This document shows, piece by piece, positions 22,159 through 35,446 of a DNA stretch of 64,000 nt. The notes beneath the pieces are model-generated. The model saw only the letters and a program-made list of their open reading frames with translations, had not been told where the DNA came from and made no database searches. The first letter of the stretch is position 1; every line of letters starts with the position of its first letter. The stretch spans positions 248,001-312,000 of the forward strand of contig JANFNE010000030.1 of the NCBI GenBank assembly GCA_024867545.1. The letters are read 5' to 3'. Made by a program: the position numbers and the translations under genes. Origin of the DNA: Phytopythium helicoides (Eukaryota; Oomycota; Peronosporomycetes; Pythiales; Pythiaceae).

Positions 22159-22914
22159 ATTACGAACACACAACAACACACAACACATACTAACCAACAC
22201 AACCACAACAACACACCAACACCACAAACATCACAACACGATACCACTCATACCAACACACACACAATCACTACAACACATGCCAACACACTACCACCAA
22301 CACGTATCGGATAGGAATGATTGTCAGCCATCGGGTCGCTTCCGAGTGGCTTTGGCCGTTGTGCTTGTTGTGCTTGTTGTGGACGAGGGAGGGAGTCGGT
22401 CCGATGTGGTTTGTTGTATCTGGTGTCACTTTTTTGTGTTTTTGTGAGGTGGAGATGGAGGCACCAATGGCGAGTACACACGAACGGAGTGAGTGAGTGA
22501 GTGAGTGAGTGAGTGAGTGAGTGAGTGAGTGAGTGAGTGAGTGAGTTGGCTGGTGTATGCGTTGGGTTGTATGATATGAAATGAGTGGTGCAAAAAAAGG
22601 TAAAGTAAAAGTTTGTGTACAAAGAAATGAAAAGGAGCGGGTGTGTTTTGTTGCTTTGGTGTGTTGGTATTTTTGGTGTTGGTATTTTTTTGTGTTTTGG
22701 AGGGAGAGAGAAATAGAGAAGGAGAGGTATATGTATATGTATGATTTGTGTGTGAAAAGTATGAAAAGGAAGGAAGGAAGGAAGGAAAGAAGGAAGGAAG
22801 GAAGGAAGGAAGAAAAGAAGGAAGCAAGCAAGCAAGCAAGCGAGCAGTGGAGCAAGAAAGAAGGAAAGAAAGCAAGCAAGCAATAAAGAAAGCAATGTAT
22901 AAAGAAAGAAAGAG

Positions 22915-22986
22915 TGCGCATGCCCGGATTCGAACCGGGGATATCACGGCCACAACGTGAGGTACTGACCACTATACTACATACGC
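22915..22986 (-). tRNA. tRNA-His(GTG), copy 19
   Basis: 902 bp after copy 18. Confidence 0.95.
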
Positions 22987-22987
22987 C

Positions 22988-23011
22988 TGGAGAAGCAGGG
23001 TATCGATCCCT

Positions 23012-23044
<33 letters not shown>

Positions 23045-23060
23045 TCTGAGCTACATCCCC
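22988..23060 (-). tRNA. tRNA-Ala(AGC), copy 19
   Basis: Same sequence as copy 1. Confidence 0.92.
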
Positions 23061-23940
23061 ATTACGAACACACAACAACACACAACACATACTAACCAAC
23101 ACAACCACAACAACACACCAACACCACAAACATCACAACACGATACCACTCATACCAACACACACACAATCACTACAACACATGCCAACACACTACCACC
23201 AACACGTATCGGATAGGAATGATTGTCAGCCATCGGGTCGCTTCCGAGTGGCTTTGGCCGTTGTGCTTGTTGTGCTTGTTGTGGACGAGGGAGGGAGTCG
23301 GTCCGATGTGGTTTGTTGTATCTGGTGTCACTTTTTTGTGTTTTTGTGAGGTGGAGATGGAGGCACCAATGGCGAGTACACACGAACGGAGTGAGTGAGT
23401 GAGTGAGTGAGTGAGTGAGTGAGTGAGTGAGTGAGTGAGTGAGTGAGTGAGTGAGTGAGTGAGTGAGTGAGTGAGTGAGTGAGTGAGTGAGTGAGTGAGT
23501 GAGTGAGTGAGTGAGTGAGTGAGTGAGTGAGTGAGTGAGTGAGTGAGTGAGTGAGTGAGTGAGTGAGTTGGCTGGTGTATGCGTTGGGTTGTATGATATG
23601 AAATGAGTGGTGCAAAAAAAGGTAAAGTAAAAGTTTGTGTACAAAGAAATGAAAAGGAGCGGGTGTGTTTTGTTGCTTTGGTGTGTTGGTATTTTTGGTG
23701 TTGGTATTTTTTTGTGTTTTGGAGGGAGAGAGAAATAGAGAAGGAGAGGTATATGTATATGTATGATTTGTGTGTGAAAAGTATGAAAAGGAAGGAAGGA
23801 AGGAAGGAAAGAAGGAAGGAAGGAAGGAAGGAAGAAAAGAAGGAAGCAAGCAAGCAAGCAAGCAAGCGAGCAGTGGAGCAAGAAAGAAGGAAAGAAAGCA
23901 AGCAAGCAATAAAGAAAGCAATGTATAAAGAAAGAAAGAG

Positions 23941-24012
23941 TGCGCATGCCCGGATTCGAACCGGGGATATCACGGCCACAACGTGAGGTACTGACCACTA
24001 TACTACATACGC
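23941..24012 (-). tRNA. tRNA-His(GTG), copy 20
   Basis: 1026 bp after copy 19, with an expanded GAGT tract between. Confidence 0.95.
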
Positions 24013-24013
24013 C

Positions 24014-24037
24014 TGGAGAAGCAGGGTATCGATCCCT

Positions 24038-24070
<33 letters not shown>

Positions 24071-24086
24071 TCTGAGCTACATCCCC
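24014..24086 (-). tRNA. tRNA-Ala(AGC), copy 20
   Basis: Same sequence as copy 1. Confidence 0.92.
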
Positions 24087-24846
24087 ATTACGAACACACA
24101 ACAACACACAACACATACTAACCAACACAACCACAACAACACACCAACACCACAAACATCACAACACGATACCACTCATACCAACACACACACAATCACT
24201 ACAACACATGCCAACACACTACCACCAACACGTATCGGATAGGAATGATTGTCAGCCATCGGGTCGCTTCCGAGTGGCTTTGGCCGTTGTGCTTGTTGTG
24301 CTTGTTGTGGACGAGGGAGGGAGTCGGTCCGATGTGGTTTGTTGTATCTGGTGTCACTTTTTTGTGTTTTTGTGAGGTGGAGATGGAGGCACCAATGGCG
24401 AGTACACACGAACGGAGTGAGTGAGTGAGTGAGTGAGTGAGTGAGTGAGTGAGTGAGTGAGTGAGTGAGTGAGTGAGTTGGCTGGTGTATGCGTTGGGTT
24501 GTATGATATGAAATGAGTGGTGCAAAAAAAGGTAAAGTAAAAGTTTGTGTACAAAGAAATGAAAAGGAGCGGGTGTGTTTTGTTGCTTTGGTGTGTTGGT
24601 ATTTTTGGTGTTGGTATTTTTTTGTGTTTTGGAGGGAGAGAGAAATAGAGAAGGAGAGGTATATGTATATGTATGATTTGTGTGTGAAAAGTATGAAAAG
24701 GAAGGAAGGAAGGAAGGAAAGAAGGAAGGAAGGAAGGAAGGAAGAAAAGAAGGAAGCAAGCAAGCAAGCAAGCGAGCAGTGGAGCAAGAAAGAAGGAAAG
24801 AAAGCAAGCAAGCAATAAAGAAAGCAATGTATAAAGAAAGAAAGAG

Positions 24847-24918
24847 TGCGCATGCCCGGATTCGAACCGGGGATATCACGGCCACAACGTGAGGTACTGA
24901 CCACTATACTACATACGC
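24847..24918 (-). tRNA. tRNA-His(GTG), copy 21
   Basis: 906 bp after copy 20. Confidence 0.95.
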
Positions 24919-24919
24919 C

Positions 24920-24943
24920 TGGAGAAGCAGGGTATCGATCCCT

Positions 24944-24976
<33 letters not shown>

Positions 24977-24992
24977 TCTGAGCTACATCCCC
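24920..24992 (-). tRNA. tRNA-Ala(AGC), copy 21
   Basis: Same sequence as copy 1. Confidence 0.92.
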
Positions 24993-25776
24993 ATTACGAA
25001 CACACAACAACACACAACACATACTAACCAACACAACCACAACAACACACCAACACCACAAACATCACAACACGATACCACTCATACCAACACACACACA
25101 ATCACTACAACACATGCCAACACACTACCACCAACACGTATCGGATAGGAATGATTGTCAGCCATCGGGTCGCTTCCGAGTGGCTTTGGCCGTTGTGCTT
25201 GTTGTGCTTGTTGTGGACGAGGGAGGGAGTCGGTCCGATGTGGTTTGTTGTATCTGGTGTCACTTTTTTGTGTTTTTGTGAGGTGGAGATGGAGGCACCA
25301 ATGGCGAGTACACACGAACGGAGTGAGTGAGTGAGTGAGTGAGTGAGTGAGTGAGTGAGTGAGTGAGTGAGTGAGTGAGTGAGTGAGTGAGTGAGTGAGT
25401 GAGTGAGTTGGCTGGTGTATGCGTTGGGTTGTATGATATGAAATGAGTGGTGCAAAAAAAGGTAAAGTAAAAGTTTGTGTACAAAGAAATGAAAAGGAGC
25501 GGGTGTGTTTTGTTGCTTTGGTGTGTTGGTATTTTTGGTGTTGGTATTTTTTTGTGTTTTGGAGGGAGAGAGAAATAGAGAAGGAGAGGTATATGTATAT
25601 GTATGATTTGTGTGTGAAAAGTATGAAAAGGAAGGAAGGAAGGAAGGAAAGAAGGAAAGAAGGAAGGAAGGAAGAAAAGAAGGAAGCAAGCAAGCAAGCA
25701 AGCGAGCAGTGGAGCAAGAAAGAAGGAAAGAAAGCAAGCAAGCAATAAAGAAAGCAATGTATAAAGAAAGAAAGAG

Positions 25777-25848
25777 TGCGCATGCCCGGATTCGAACCGG
25801 GGATATCACGGCCACAACGTGAGGTACTGACCACTATACTACATACGC
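25777..25848 (-). tRNA. tRNA-His(GTG), copy 22
   Basis: 930 bp after copy 21. Confidence 0.95.
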
Positions 25849-25849
25849 C

Positions 25850-25873
25850 TGGAGAAGCAGGGTATCGATCCCT

Positions 25874-25906
<33 letters not shown>

Positions 25907-25922
25907 TCTGAGCTACATCCCC
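25850..25922 (-). tRNA. tRNA-Ala(AGC), copy 22
   Basis: Same sequence as copy 1. Confidence 0.92.
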
Positions 25923-26794
25923 ATTACGAACACACAACAACACACAACACATACTAACCAACACAACCACAACAACACACCAACACCACAAACATCACAA
26001 CACGATACCACTCATACCAACACACACACAATCACTACAACACATGCCAACACACTACCACCAACACGTATCGGATAGGAATGATTGTCAGCCATCGGGT
26101 CGCTTCCGAGTGGCTTTGGCCGTTGTGCTTGTTGTGCTTGTTGTGGACGAGGGAGGGAGTCGGTCCGATGTGGTTTGTTGTATCTGGTGTCACTTTTTTG
26201 TGTTTTTGTGAGGTGGAGATGGAGGCACCAATGGCGAGTACACACGAACGGAGTGAGTGAGTGAGTGAGTGAGTGAGTGAGTGAGTGAGTGAGTGAGTGA
26301 GTGAGTGAGTGAGTGAGTGAGTGAGTGAGTGAGTGAGTGAGTGAGTGAGTGAGTGAGTGAGTGAGTGAGTGAGTGAGTGAGTGAGTGAGTGAGTGAGTGA
26401 GTGAGTGAGTGAGTGAGTGAGTGAGTTGGCTGGTGTATGCGTTGGGTTGTATGATATGAAATGAGTGGTGCAAAAAAAGGTAAAGTAAAAGTTTGTGTAC
26501 AAAGAAATGAAAAGGAGCGGGTGTGTTTTGTTGCTTTGGTGTGTTGGTATTTTTGGTGTTGGTATTTTTTTGTGTTTTGGAGGGAGAGAGAAATAGAGAA
26601 GGAGAGGTATATGTATATGTATGATTTGTGTGTGAAAAGTATGAAAAGGAAGGAAGGAAGGAAGGAAAGAAGGAAAGAAGGAAGGAAGGAAGAAAAGAAG
26701 GAAGCAAGCAAGCAAGCAAGCGAGCAGTGGAGCAAGAAAGAAGGAAAGAAAGCAAGCAAGCAATAAAGAAAGCAATGTATAAAGAAAGAAAGAG

Positions 26795-26866
26795 TGCGCA
26801 TGCCCGGATTCGAACCGGGGATATCACGGCCACAACGTGAGGTACTGACCACTATACTACATACGC
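26795..26866 (-). tRNA. tRNA-His(GTG), copy 23
   Basis: 1018 bp after copy 22, with an expanded GAGT tract between. Confidence 0.95.
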
Positions 26867-26867
26867 C

Positions 26868-26891
26868 TGGAGAAGCAGGGTATCGATCCCT

Positions 26892-26924
<33 letters not shown>

Positions 26925-26940
26925 TCTGAGCTACATCCCC
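26868..26940 (-). tRNA. tRNA-Ala(AGC), copy 23
   Basis: Same sequence as copy 1. Confidence 0.92.
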
Positions 26941-27728
26941 ATTACGAACACACAACAACACACAACACATACTAACCAACACAACCACAACAACACACCA
27001 ACACCACAAACATCACAACACGATACCACTCATACCAACACACACACAATCACTACAACACATGCCAACACACTACCACCAACACGTATCGGATAGGAAT
27101 GATTGTCAGCCATCGGGTCGCTTCCGAGTGGCTTTGGCCGTTGTGCTTGTTGTGCTTGTTGTGGACGAGGGAGGGAGTCGGTCCGATGTGGTTTGTTGTA
27201 TCTGGTGTCACTTTTTTGTGTTTTTGTGAGGTGGAGATGGAGGCACCAATGGCGAGTACACACGAACGGAGTGAGTGAGTGAGTGAGTGAGTGAGTGAGT
27301 GAGTGAGTGAGTGAGTGAGTGAGTGAGTGAGTGAGTGAGTGAGTGAGTGAGTGAGTGAGTTGGCTGGTGTATGCGTTGGGTTGTATGATATGAAATGAGT
27401 GGTGCAAAAAAAGGTAAAGTAAAAGTTTGTGTACAAAGAAATGAAAAGGAGCGGGTGTGTTTTGTTGCTTTGGTGTGTTGGTATTTTTGGTGTTGGTATT
27501 TTTTTGTGTTTTGGAGGGAGAGAGAAATAGAGAAGGAGAGGTATATGTATATGTATGATTTGTGTGTGAAAAGTATGAAAAGGAAGGAAGGAAGGAAGGA
27601 AAGAAGGAAAGAAGGAAGGAAGGAAGAAAAGAAGGAAGCAAGCAAGCAAGCAAGCGAGCAGTGGAGCAAGAAAGAAGGAAAGAAAGCAAGCAAGCAATAA
27701 AGAAAGCAATGTATAAAGAAAGAAAGAG

Positions 27729-27800
27729 TGCGCATGCCCGGATTCGAACCGGGGATATCACGGCCACAACGTGAGGTACTGACCACTATACTACATACGC
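27729..27800 (-). tRNA. tRNA-His(GTG), copy 24
   Basis: 934 bp after copy 23. Confidence 0.95.
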
Positions 27801-27801
27801 C

Positions 27802-27825
27802 TGGAGAAGCAGGGTATCGATCCCT

Positions 27826-27858
<33 letters not shown>

Positions 27859-27874
27859 TCTGAGCTACATCCCC
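27802..27874 (-). tRNA. tRNA-Ala(AGC), copy 24
   Basis: Same sequence as copy 1. Confidence 0.92.
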
Positions 27875-28658
27875 ATTACGAACACACAACAACACACAAC
27901 ACATACTAACCAACACAACCACAACAACACACCAACACCACAAACATCACAACACGATACCACTCATACCAACACACACACAATCACTACAACACATGCC
28001 AACACACTACCACCAACACGTATCGGATAGGAATGATTGTCAGCCATCGGGTCGCTTCCGAGTGGCTTTGGCCGTTGTGCTTGTTGTGCTTGTTGTGGAC
28101 GAGGGAGGGAGTCGGTCCGATGTGGTTTGTTGTATCTGGTGTCACTTTTTTGTGTTTTTGTGAGGTGGAGATGGAGGCACCAATGGCGAGTACACACGAA
28201 CGGAAGGAGTGAGTGAGTGAGTGAGTGAGTGAGTGAGTGAGTGAGTGAGTGAGTGAGTGAGTGAGTGAGTGAGTGAGTGAGTGAGTGAGTTGGCTGGTGT
28301 ATGCGTTGGGTTGTATGATATGAAATGAGTGGTGCAAAAAAAGGTAAAGTAAAAGTTTGTGTACAAAGAAATGAAAAGGAGCGGGTGTGTTTTGTTGCTT
28401 TGGTGTGTTGGTATTTTTGGTGTTGGTATTTTTTTGTGTTTTGGAGGGAGAGAGAAATAGAGAAGGAGAGGTATATGTATATGTATGATTTGTGTGTGAA
28501 AAGTATGAAAAGGAAGGAAGGAAGGAAGGAAAGAAGGAAAGAAGGAAGGAAGGAAGAAAAGAAGGAAGCAAGCAAGCAAGCAAGCGAGCAGTGGAGCAAG
28601 AAAGAAGGAAAGAAAGCAAGCAAGCAATAAAGAAAGCAATGTATAAAGAAAGAAAGAG

Positions 28659-28730
28659 TGCGCATGCCCGGATTCGAACCGGGGATATCACGGCCACAAC
28701 GTGAGGTACTGACCACTATACTACATACGC
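28659..28730 (-). tRNA. tRNA-His(GTG), copy 25
   Basis: 930 bp after copy 24. Confidence 0.95.
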
Positions 28731-28731
28731 C

Positions 28732-28755
28732 TGGAGAAGCAGGGTATCGATCCCT

Positions 28756-28788
<33 letters not shown>

Positions 28789-28804
28789 TCTGAGCTACAT
28801 CCCC
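28732..28804 (-). tRNA. tRNA-Ala(AGC), copy 25
   Basis: Same sequence as copy 1. Confidence 0.92.
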
Positions 28805-29596
28805 ATTACGAACACACAACAACACACAACACATACTAACCAACACAACCACAACAACACACCAACACCACAAACATCACAACACGATACCACTCATACC
28901 AACACACACACAATCACTACAACACATGCCAACACACTACCACCAACACGTATCGGATAGGAATGATTGTCAGCCATCGGGTCGCTTCCGAGTGGCTTTG
29001 GCCGTTGTGCTTGTTGTGCTTGTTGTGGACGAGGGAGGGAGTCGGTCCGATGTGGTTTGTTGTATCTGGTGTCACTTTTTTGTGTTTTTGTGAGGTGGAG
29101 ATGGAGGCACCAATGGCGAGTACACACGAACGGAAGGAGTGAGTGAGTGAGTGAGTGAGTGAGTGAGTGAGTGAGTGAGTGAGTGAGTGAGTGAGTGAGT
29201 GAGTGAGTGAGTGAGTGAGTGAGTGAGTTGGCTGGTGTATGCGTTGGGTTGTATGATATGAAATGAGTGGTGCAAAAAAAGGTAAAGTAAAAGTTTGTGT
29301 ACAAAGAAATGAAAAGGAGCGGGTGTGTTTTGTTGCTTTGGTGTGTTGGTATTTTTGGTGTTGGTATTTTTTTGTGTTTTGGAGGGAGAGAGAAATAGAG
29401 AAGGAGAGGTATATGTATATGTATGATTTGTGTGTGAAAAGTATGAAAAGGAAGGAAGGAAGGAAGGAAAGAAGGAAAGAAGGAAGGAAGGAAGAAAAGA
29501 AGGAAGCAAGCAAGCAAGCAAGCGAGCAGTGGAGCAAGAAAGAAGGAAAGAAAGCAAGCAAGCAATAAAGAAAGCAATGTATAAAGAAAGAAAGAG

Positions 29597-29668
29597 TGCG
29601 CATGCCCGGATTCGAACCGGGGATATCACGGCCACAACGTGAGGTACTGACCACTATACTACATACGC
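29597..29668 (-). tRNA. tRNA-His(GTG), copy 26
   Basis: 938 bp after copy 25. Confidence 0.95.
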
Positions 29669-29669
29669 C

Positions 29670-29693
29670 TGGAGAAGCAGGGTATCGATCCCT

Positions 29694-29726
<33 letters not shown>

Positions 29727-29742
29727 TCTGAGCTACATCCCC
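29670..29742 (-). tRNA. tRNA-Ala(AGC), copy 26
   Basis: Same sequence as copy 1. Confidence 0.92.
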
Positions 29743-30526
29743 ATTACGAACACACAACAACACACAACACATACTAACCAACACAACCACAACAACACAC
29801 CAACACCACAAACATCACAACACGATACCACTCATACCAACACACACACAATCACTACAACACATGCCAACACACTACCACCAACACGTATCGGATAGGA
29901 ATGATTGTCAGCCATCGGGTCGCTTCCGAGTGGCTTTGGCCGTTGTGCTTGTTGTGCTTGTTGTGGACGAGGGAGGGAGTCGGTCCGATGTGGTTTGTTG
30001 TATCTGGTGTCACTTTTTTGTGTTTTTGTGAGGTGGAGATGGAGGCACCAATGGCGAGTACACACGAACGGAGTGAGTGAGTGAGTGAGTGAGTGAGTGA
30101 GTGAGTGAGTGAGTGAGTGAGTGAGTGAGTGAGTGAGTGAGTGAGTGAGTGAGTGAGTTGGCTGGTGTATGCGTTGGGTTGTATGATATGAAATGAGTGG
30201 TGCAAAAAAAGGTAAAGTAAAAGTTTGTGTACAAAGAAATGAAAAGGAGCGGGTGTGTTTTGTTGCTTTGGTGTGTTGGTATTTTTGGTGTTGGTATTTT
30301 TTTGTGTTTTGGAGGGAGAGAGAAATAGAGAAGGAGAGGTATATGTATATGTATGATTTGTGTGTGAAAAGTATGAAAAGGAAGGAAGGAAGGAAGGAAA
30401 GAAGGAAAGAAGGAAGGAAGGAAGAAAAGAAGGAAGCAAGCAAGCAAGCAAGCGAGCAGTGGAGCAAGAAAGAAGGAAAGAAAGCAAGCAAGCAATAAAG
30501 AAAGCAATGTATAAAGAAAGAAAGAG

Positions 30527-30598
30527 TGCGCATGCCCGGATTCGAACCGGGGATATCACGGCCACAACGTGAGGTACTGACCACTATACTACATACGC
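30527..30598 (-). tRNA. tRNA-His(GTG), copy 27
   Basis: 930 bp after copy 26. Confidence 0.95.
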
Positions 30599-30599
30599 C

Positions 30600-30623
30600 T
30601 GGAGAAGCAGGGTATCGATCCCT

Positions 30624-30656
<33 letters not shown>

Positions 30657-30672
30657 TCTGAGCTACATCCCC
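30600..30672 (-). tRNA. tRNA-Ala(AGC), copy 27
   Basis: Same sequence as copy 1. Confidence 0.92.
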
Positions 30673-31464
30673 ATTACGAACACACAACAACACACAACAC
30701 ATACTAACCAACACAACCACAACAACACACCAACACCACAAACATCACAACACGATACCACTCATACCAACACACACACAATCACTACAACACATGCCAA
30801 CACACTACCACCAACACGTATCGGATAGGAATGATTGTCAGCCATCGGGTCGCTTCCGAGTGGCTTTGGCCGTTGTGCTTGTTGTGCTTGTTGTGGACGA
30901 GGGAGGGAGTCGGTCCGATGTGGTTTGTTGTATCTGGTGTCACTTTTTTGTGTTTTTGTGAGGTGGAGATGGAGGCACCAATGGCGAGTACACACGAACG
31001 GAAGGAGTGAGTGAGTGAGTGAGTGAGTGAGTGAGTGAGTGAGTGAGTGAGTGAGTGAGTGAGTGAGTGAGTGAGTGAGTGAGTGAGTGAGTGAGTTGGC
31101 TGGTGTATGCGTTGGGTTGTATGATATGAAATGAGTGGTGCAAAAAAAGGTAAAGTAAAAGTTTGTGTACAAAGAAATGAAAAGGAGCGGGTGTGTTTTG
31201 TTGCTTTGGTGTGTTGGTATTTTTGGTGTTGGTATTTTTTTGTGTTTTGGAGGGAGAGAGAAATAGAGAAGGAGAGGTATATGTATATGTATGATTTGTG
31301 TGTGAAAAGTATGAAAAGGAAGGAAGGAAGGAAGGAAAGAAGGAAAGAAGGAAGGAAGGAAGAAAAGAAGGAAGCAAGCAAGCAAGCAAGCGAGCAGTGG
31401 AGCAAGAAAGAAGGAAAGAAAGCAAGCAAGCAATAAAGAAAGCAATGTATAAAGAAAGAAAGAG

Positions 31465-31536
31465 TGCGCATGCCCGGATTCGAACCGGGGATATCACGGC
31501 CACAACGTGAGGTACTGACCACTATACTACATACGC
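31465..31536 (-). tRNA. tRNA-His(GTG), copy 28
   Basis: 938 bp after copy 27. Confidence 0.95.
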
Positions 31537-31537
31537 C

Positions 31538-31561
31538 TGGAGAAGCAGGGTATCGATCCCT

Positions 31562-31594
<33 letters not shown>

Positions 31595-31610
31595 TCTGAG
31601 CTACATCCCC
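31538..31610 (-). tRNA. tRNA-Ala(AGC), copy 28
   Basis: Same sequence as copy 1. Confidence 0.92.
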
Positions 31611-32394
31611 ATTACGAACACACAACAACACACAACACATACTAACCAACACAACCACAACAACACACCAACACCACAAACATCACAACACGATACCACT
31701 CATACCAACACACACACAATCACTACAACACATGCCAACACACTACCACCAACACGTATCGGATAGGAATGATTGTCAGCCATCGGGTCGCTTCCGAGTG
31801 GCTTTGGCCGTTGTGCTTGTTGTGCTTGTTGTGGACGAGGGAGGGAGTCGGTCCGATGTGGTTTGTTGTATCTGGTGTCACTTTTTTGTGTTTTTGTGAG
31901 GTGGAGATGGAGGCACCAATGGCGAGTACACACGAACGGAGTGAGTGAGTGAGTGAGTGAGTGAGTGAGTGAGTGAGTGAGTGAGTGAGTGAGTGAGTGA
32001 GTGAGTGAGTGAGTGAGTGAGTGAGTTGGCTGGTGTATGCGTTGGGTTGTATGATATGAAATGAGTGGTGCAAAAAAAGGTAAAGTAAAAGTTTGTGTAC
32101 AAAGAAATGAAAAGGAGCGGGTGTGTTTTGTTGCTTTGGTGTGTTGGTATTTTTGGTGTTGGTATTTTTTTGTGTTTTGGAGGGAGAGAGAAATAGAGAA
32201 GGAGAGGTATATGTATATGTATGATTTGTGTGTGAAAAGTATGAAAAGGAAGGAAGGAAGGAAGGAAAGAAGGAAGGAAGGAAGGAAGGAAGAAAAGAAG
32301 GAAGCAAGCAAGCAAGCAAGCGAGCAGTGGAGCAAGAAAGAAGGAAAGAAAGCAAGCAAGCAATAAAGAAAGCAATGTATAAAGAAAGAAAGAG

Positions 32395-32466
32395 TGCGCA
32401 TGCCCGGATTCGAACCGGGGATATCACGGCCACAACGTGAGGTACTGACCACTATACTACATACGC
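32395..32466 (-). tRNA. tRNA-His(GTG), copy 29
   Basis: 930 bp after copy 28. Confidence 0.95.
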
Positions 32467-32467
32467 C

Positions 32468-32491
32468 TGGAGAAGCAGGGTATCGATCCCT

Positions 32492-32524
<33 letters not shown>

Positions 32525-32540
32525 TCTGAGCTACATCCCC
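32468..32540 (-). tRNA. tRNA-Ala(AGC), copy 29
   Basis: Same sequence as copy 1. Confidence 0.92.
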
Positions 32541-33320
32541 ATTACGAACACACAACAACACACAACACATACTAACCAACACAACCACAACAACACACCA
32601 ACACCACAAACATCACAACACGATACCACTCATACCAACACACACACAATCACTACAACACATGCCAACACACTACCACCAACACGTATCGGATAGGAAT
32701 GATTGTCAGCCATCGGGTCGCTTCCGAGTGGCTTTGGCCGTTGTGCTTGTTGTGCTTGTTGTGGACGAGGGAGGGAGTCGGTCCGATGTGGTTTGTTGTA
32801 TCTGGTGTCACTTTTTTGTGTTTTTGTGAGGTGGAGATGGAGGCACCAATGGCGAGTACACACGAACGGAGTGAGTGAGTGAGTGAGTGAGTGAGTGAGT
32901 GAGTGAGTGAGTGAGTGAGTGAGTGAGTGAGTGAGTGAGTGAGTGAGTGAGTTGGCTGGTGTATGCGTTGGGTTGTATGATATGAAATGAGTGGTGCAAA
33001 AAAAGGTAAAGTAAAAGTTTGTGTACAAAGAAATGAAAAGGAGCGGGTGTGTTTTGTTGCTTTGGTGTGTTGGTATTTTTGGTGTTGGTATTTTTTTGTG
33101 TTTTGGAGGGAGAGAGAAATAGAGAAGGAGAGGTATATGTATATGTATGATTTGTGTGTGAAAAGTATGAAAAGGAAGGAAGGAAGGAAGGAAAGAAGGA
33201 AAGAAGGAAGGAAGGAAGAAAAGAAGGAAGCAAGCAAGCAAGCAAGCGAGCAGTGGAGCAAGAAAGAAGGAAAGAAAGCAAGCAAGCAATAAAGAAAGCA
33301 ATGTATAAAGAAAGAAAGAG

Positions 33321-33392
33321 TGCGCATGCCCGGATTCGAACCGGGGATATCACGGCCACAACGTGAGGTACTGACCACTATACTACATACGC
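33321..33392 (-). tRNA. tRNA-His(GTG), copy 30
   Basis: 926 bp after copy 29. Confidence 0.95.
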
Positions 33393-33393
33393 C

Positions 33394-33417
33394 TGGAGAA
33401 GCAGGGTATCGATCCCT

Positions 33418-33450
<33 letters not shown>

Positions 33451-33466
33451 TCTGAGCTACATCCCC
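33394..33466 (-). tRNA. tRNA-Ala(AGC), copy 30
   Basis: Same sequence as copy 1. Confidence 0.92.
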
Positions 33467-34302
33467 ATTACGAACACACAACAACACACAACACATACTA
33501 ACCAACACAACCACAACAACACACCAACACCACAAACATCACAACACGATACCACTCATACCAACACACACACAATCACTACAACACATGCCAACACACT
33601 ACCACCAACACGTATCGGATAGGAATGATTGTCAGCCATCGGGTCGCTTCCGAGTGGCTTTGGCCGTTGTGCTTGTTGTGCTTGTTGTGGACGAGGGAGG
33701 GAGTCGGTCCGATGTGGTTTGTTGTATCTGGTGTCACTTTTTTGTGTTTTTGTGAGGTGGAGATGGAGGCACCAATGGCGAGTACACACGAACGGAAGGA
33801 GTGAGTGAGTGAGTGAGTGAGTGAGTGAGTGAGTGAGTGAGTGAGTGAGTGAGTGAGTGAGTGAGTGAGTGAGTGAGTGAGTGAGTGAGTTGGCTGGTGT
33901 ATGCGTTGGGTTGTATGATATGAAATGAGTGGTGCAAAAAAAGGTAAAGTAAAAGTTTGTGTACAAAGAAATGAAAAGGAGCGGGTGTGTTTTGTTGCTT
34001 TGGTGTGTTGGTATTTTTGGTGTTGGTATTTTTTTGTGTTTTGGAGGGAGAGAGAAATAGAGAAGGAGAGGTATATGTATATGTATGATTTGTGTGTGAA
34101 AAGTATGAAAAGGAAGGAAGGAAGGAAGGAAAGAAGGAAAGAAGGAAGGAAGGAAGAAAAGAAGGAAGCAAGCAAGCAAGCAAGCGAGCAGTGGAGCAAG
34201 AAAGAAGGAAAGAAAGCAAGCAAGCAAGCGAGCAGTGGAGCAAGAAAGAAGGAAAGAAAGCAAGCAAGCAATAAAGAAAGCAATGTATAAAGAAAGAAAG
34301 AG

Positions 34303-34374
34303 TGCGCATGCCCGGATTCGAACCGGGGATATCACGGCCACAACGTGAGGTACTGACCACTATACTACATACGC
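34303..34374 (-). tRNA. tRNA-His(GTG), copy 31
   Basis: 982 bp after copy 30; the adjacent 44-bp minisatellite is doubled. Confidence 0.95.
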
Positions 34375-34375
34375 C

Positions 34376-34399
34376 TGGAGAAGCAGGGTATCGATCCCT

Positions 34400-34432
<33 letters not shown>

Positions 34433-34448
34433 TCTGAGCTACATCCCC
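34376..34448 (-). tRNA. tRNA-Ala(AGC), copy 31
   Basis: Same sequence as copy 1. Confidence 0.92.
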
Positions 34449-35300
34449 ATTACGAACACACAACAACACACAACACATACTAACCAACACAACCACAACA
34501 ACACACCAACACCACAAACATCACAACACGATACCACTCATACCAACACACACACAATCACTACAACACATGCCAACACACTACCACCAACACGTATCGG
34601 ATAGGAATGATTGTCAGCCATCGGGTCGCTTCCGAGTGGCTTTGGCCGTTGTGCTTGTTGTGCTTGTTGTGGACGAGGGAGGGAGTCGGTCCGATGTGGT
34701 TTGTTGTATCTGGTGTCACTTTTTTGTGTTTTTGTGAGGTGGAGATGGAGGCACCAATGGCGAGTACACACGAACGGAGTGAGTGAGTGAGTGAGTGAGT
34801 GAGTGAGTGAGTGAGTGAGTGAGTGAGTGAGTGAGTGAGTGAGTTGGCTGGTGTATGCGTTGGGTTGTATGATATGAAATGAGTGGTGCAAAAAAAGGTA
34901 AAGTAAAAGTTTGTGTACAAAGAAATGAAAAGGAGCGGGTGTGTTTTGTTGCTTTGGTGTGTTGGTATTTTTGGTGTTGGTATTTTTTTGTGTTTTGGAG
35001 GGAGAGAGAAATAGAGAAGGAGAGGTATATGTATATGTATGATTTGTGTGTGAAAAGTATGAAAAGGAAGGAAGGAAGGAAGGAAAGAAGGAAAGAAGGA
35101 AGGAAGGAAGAAAAGAAGGAAGCAAGCAAGCAAGCAAGCGAGCAGTGGAGCAAGAAAGAAGGAAAGAAAGCAAGCAAGCAAGCGAGCAGTGGAGCAAGAA
35201 AGAAGGAAAGAAAGCAAGCAAGCAAGCGAGCAGTGGAGCAAGAAAGAAGGAATGAAAGCAAGCAAGCAATAAAGAAAGCAATGTATAAAGAAAGAAAGAG

Positions 35301-35372
35301 TGCGCATGCCCGGATTCGAACCGGGGATATCACGGCCACAACGTGAGGTACTGACCACTATACTACATACGC
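35301..35372 (-). tRNA. tRNA-His(GTG), copy 32
   Basis: 998 bp after copy 31; minisatellite tripled and carrying a GGAATGAAAG variant. Confidence 0.95.
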
Positions 35373-35373
35373 C

Positions 35374-35397
35374 TGGAGAAGCAGGGTATCGATCCCT

Positions 35398-35430
<33 letters not shown>

Positions 35431-35446
35431 TCTGAGCTACATCCCC
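35374..35446 (-). tRNA. tRNA-Ala(AGC), copy 32
   Basis: Same sequence as copy 1. Confidence 0.92.
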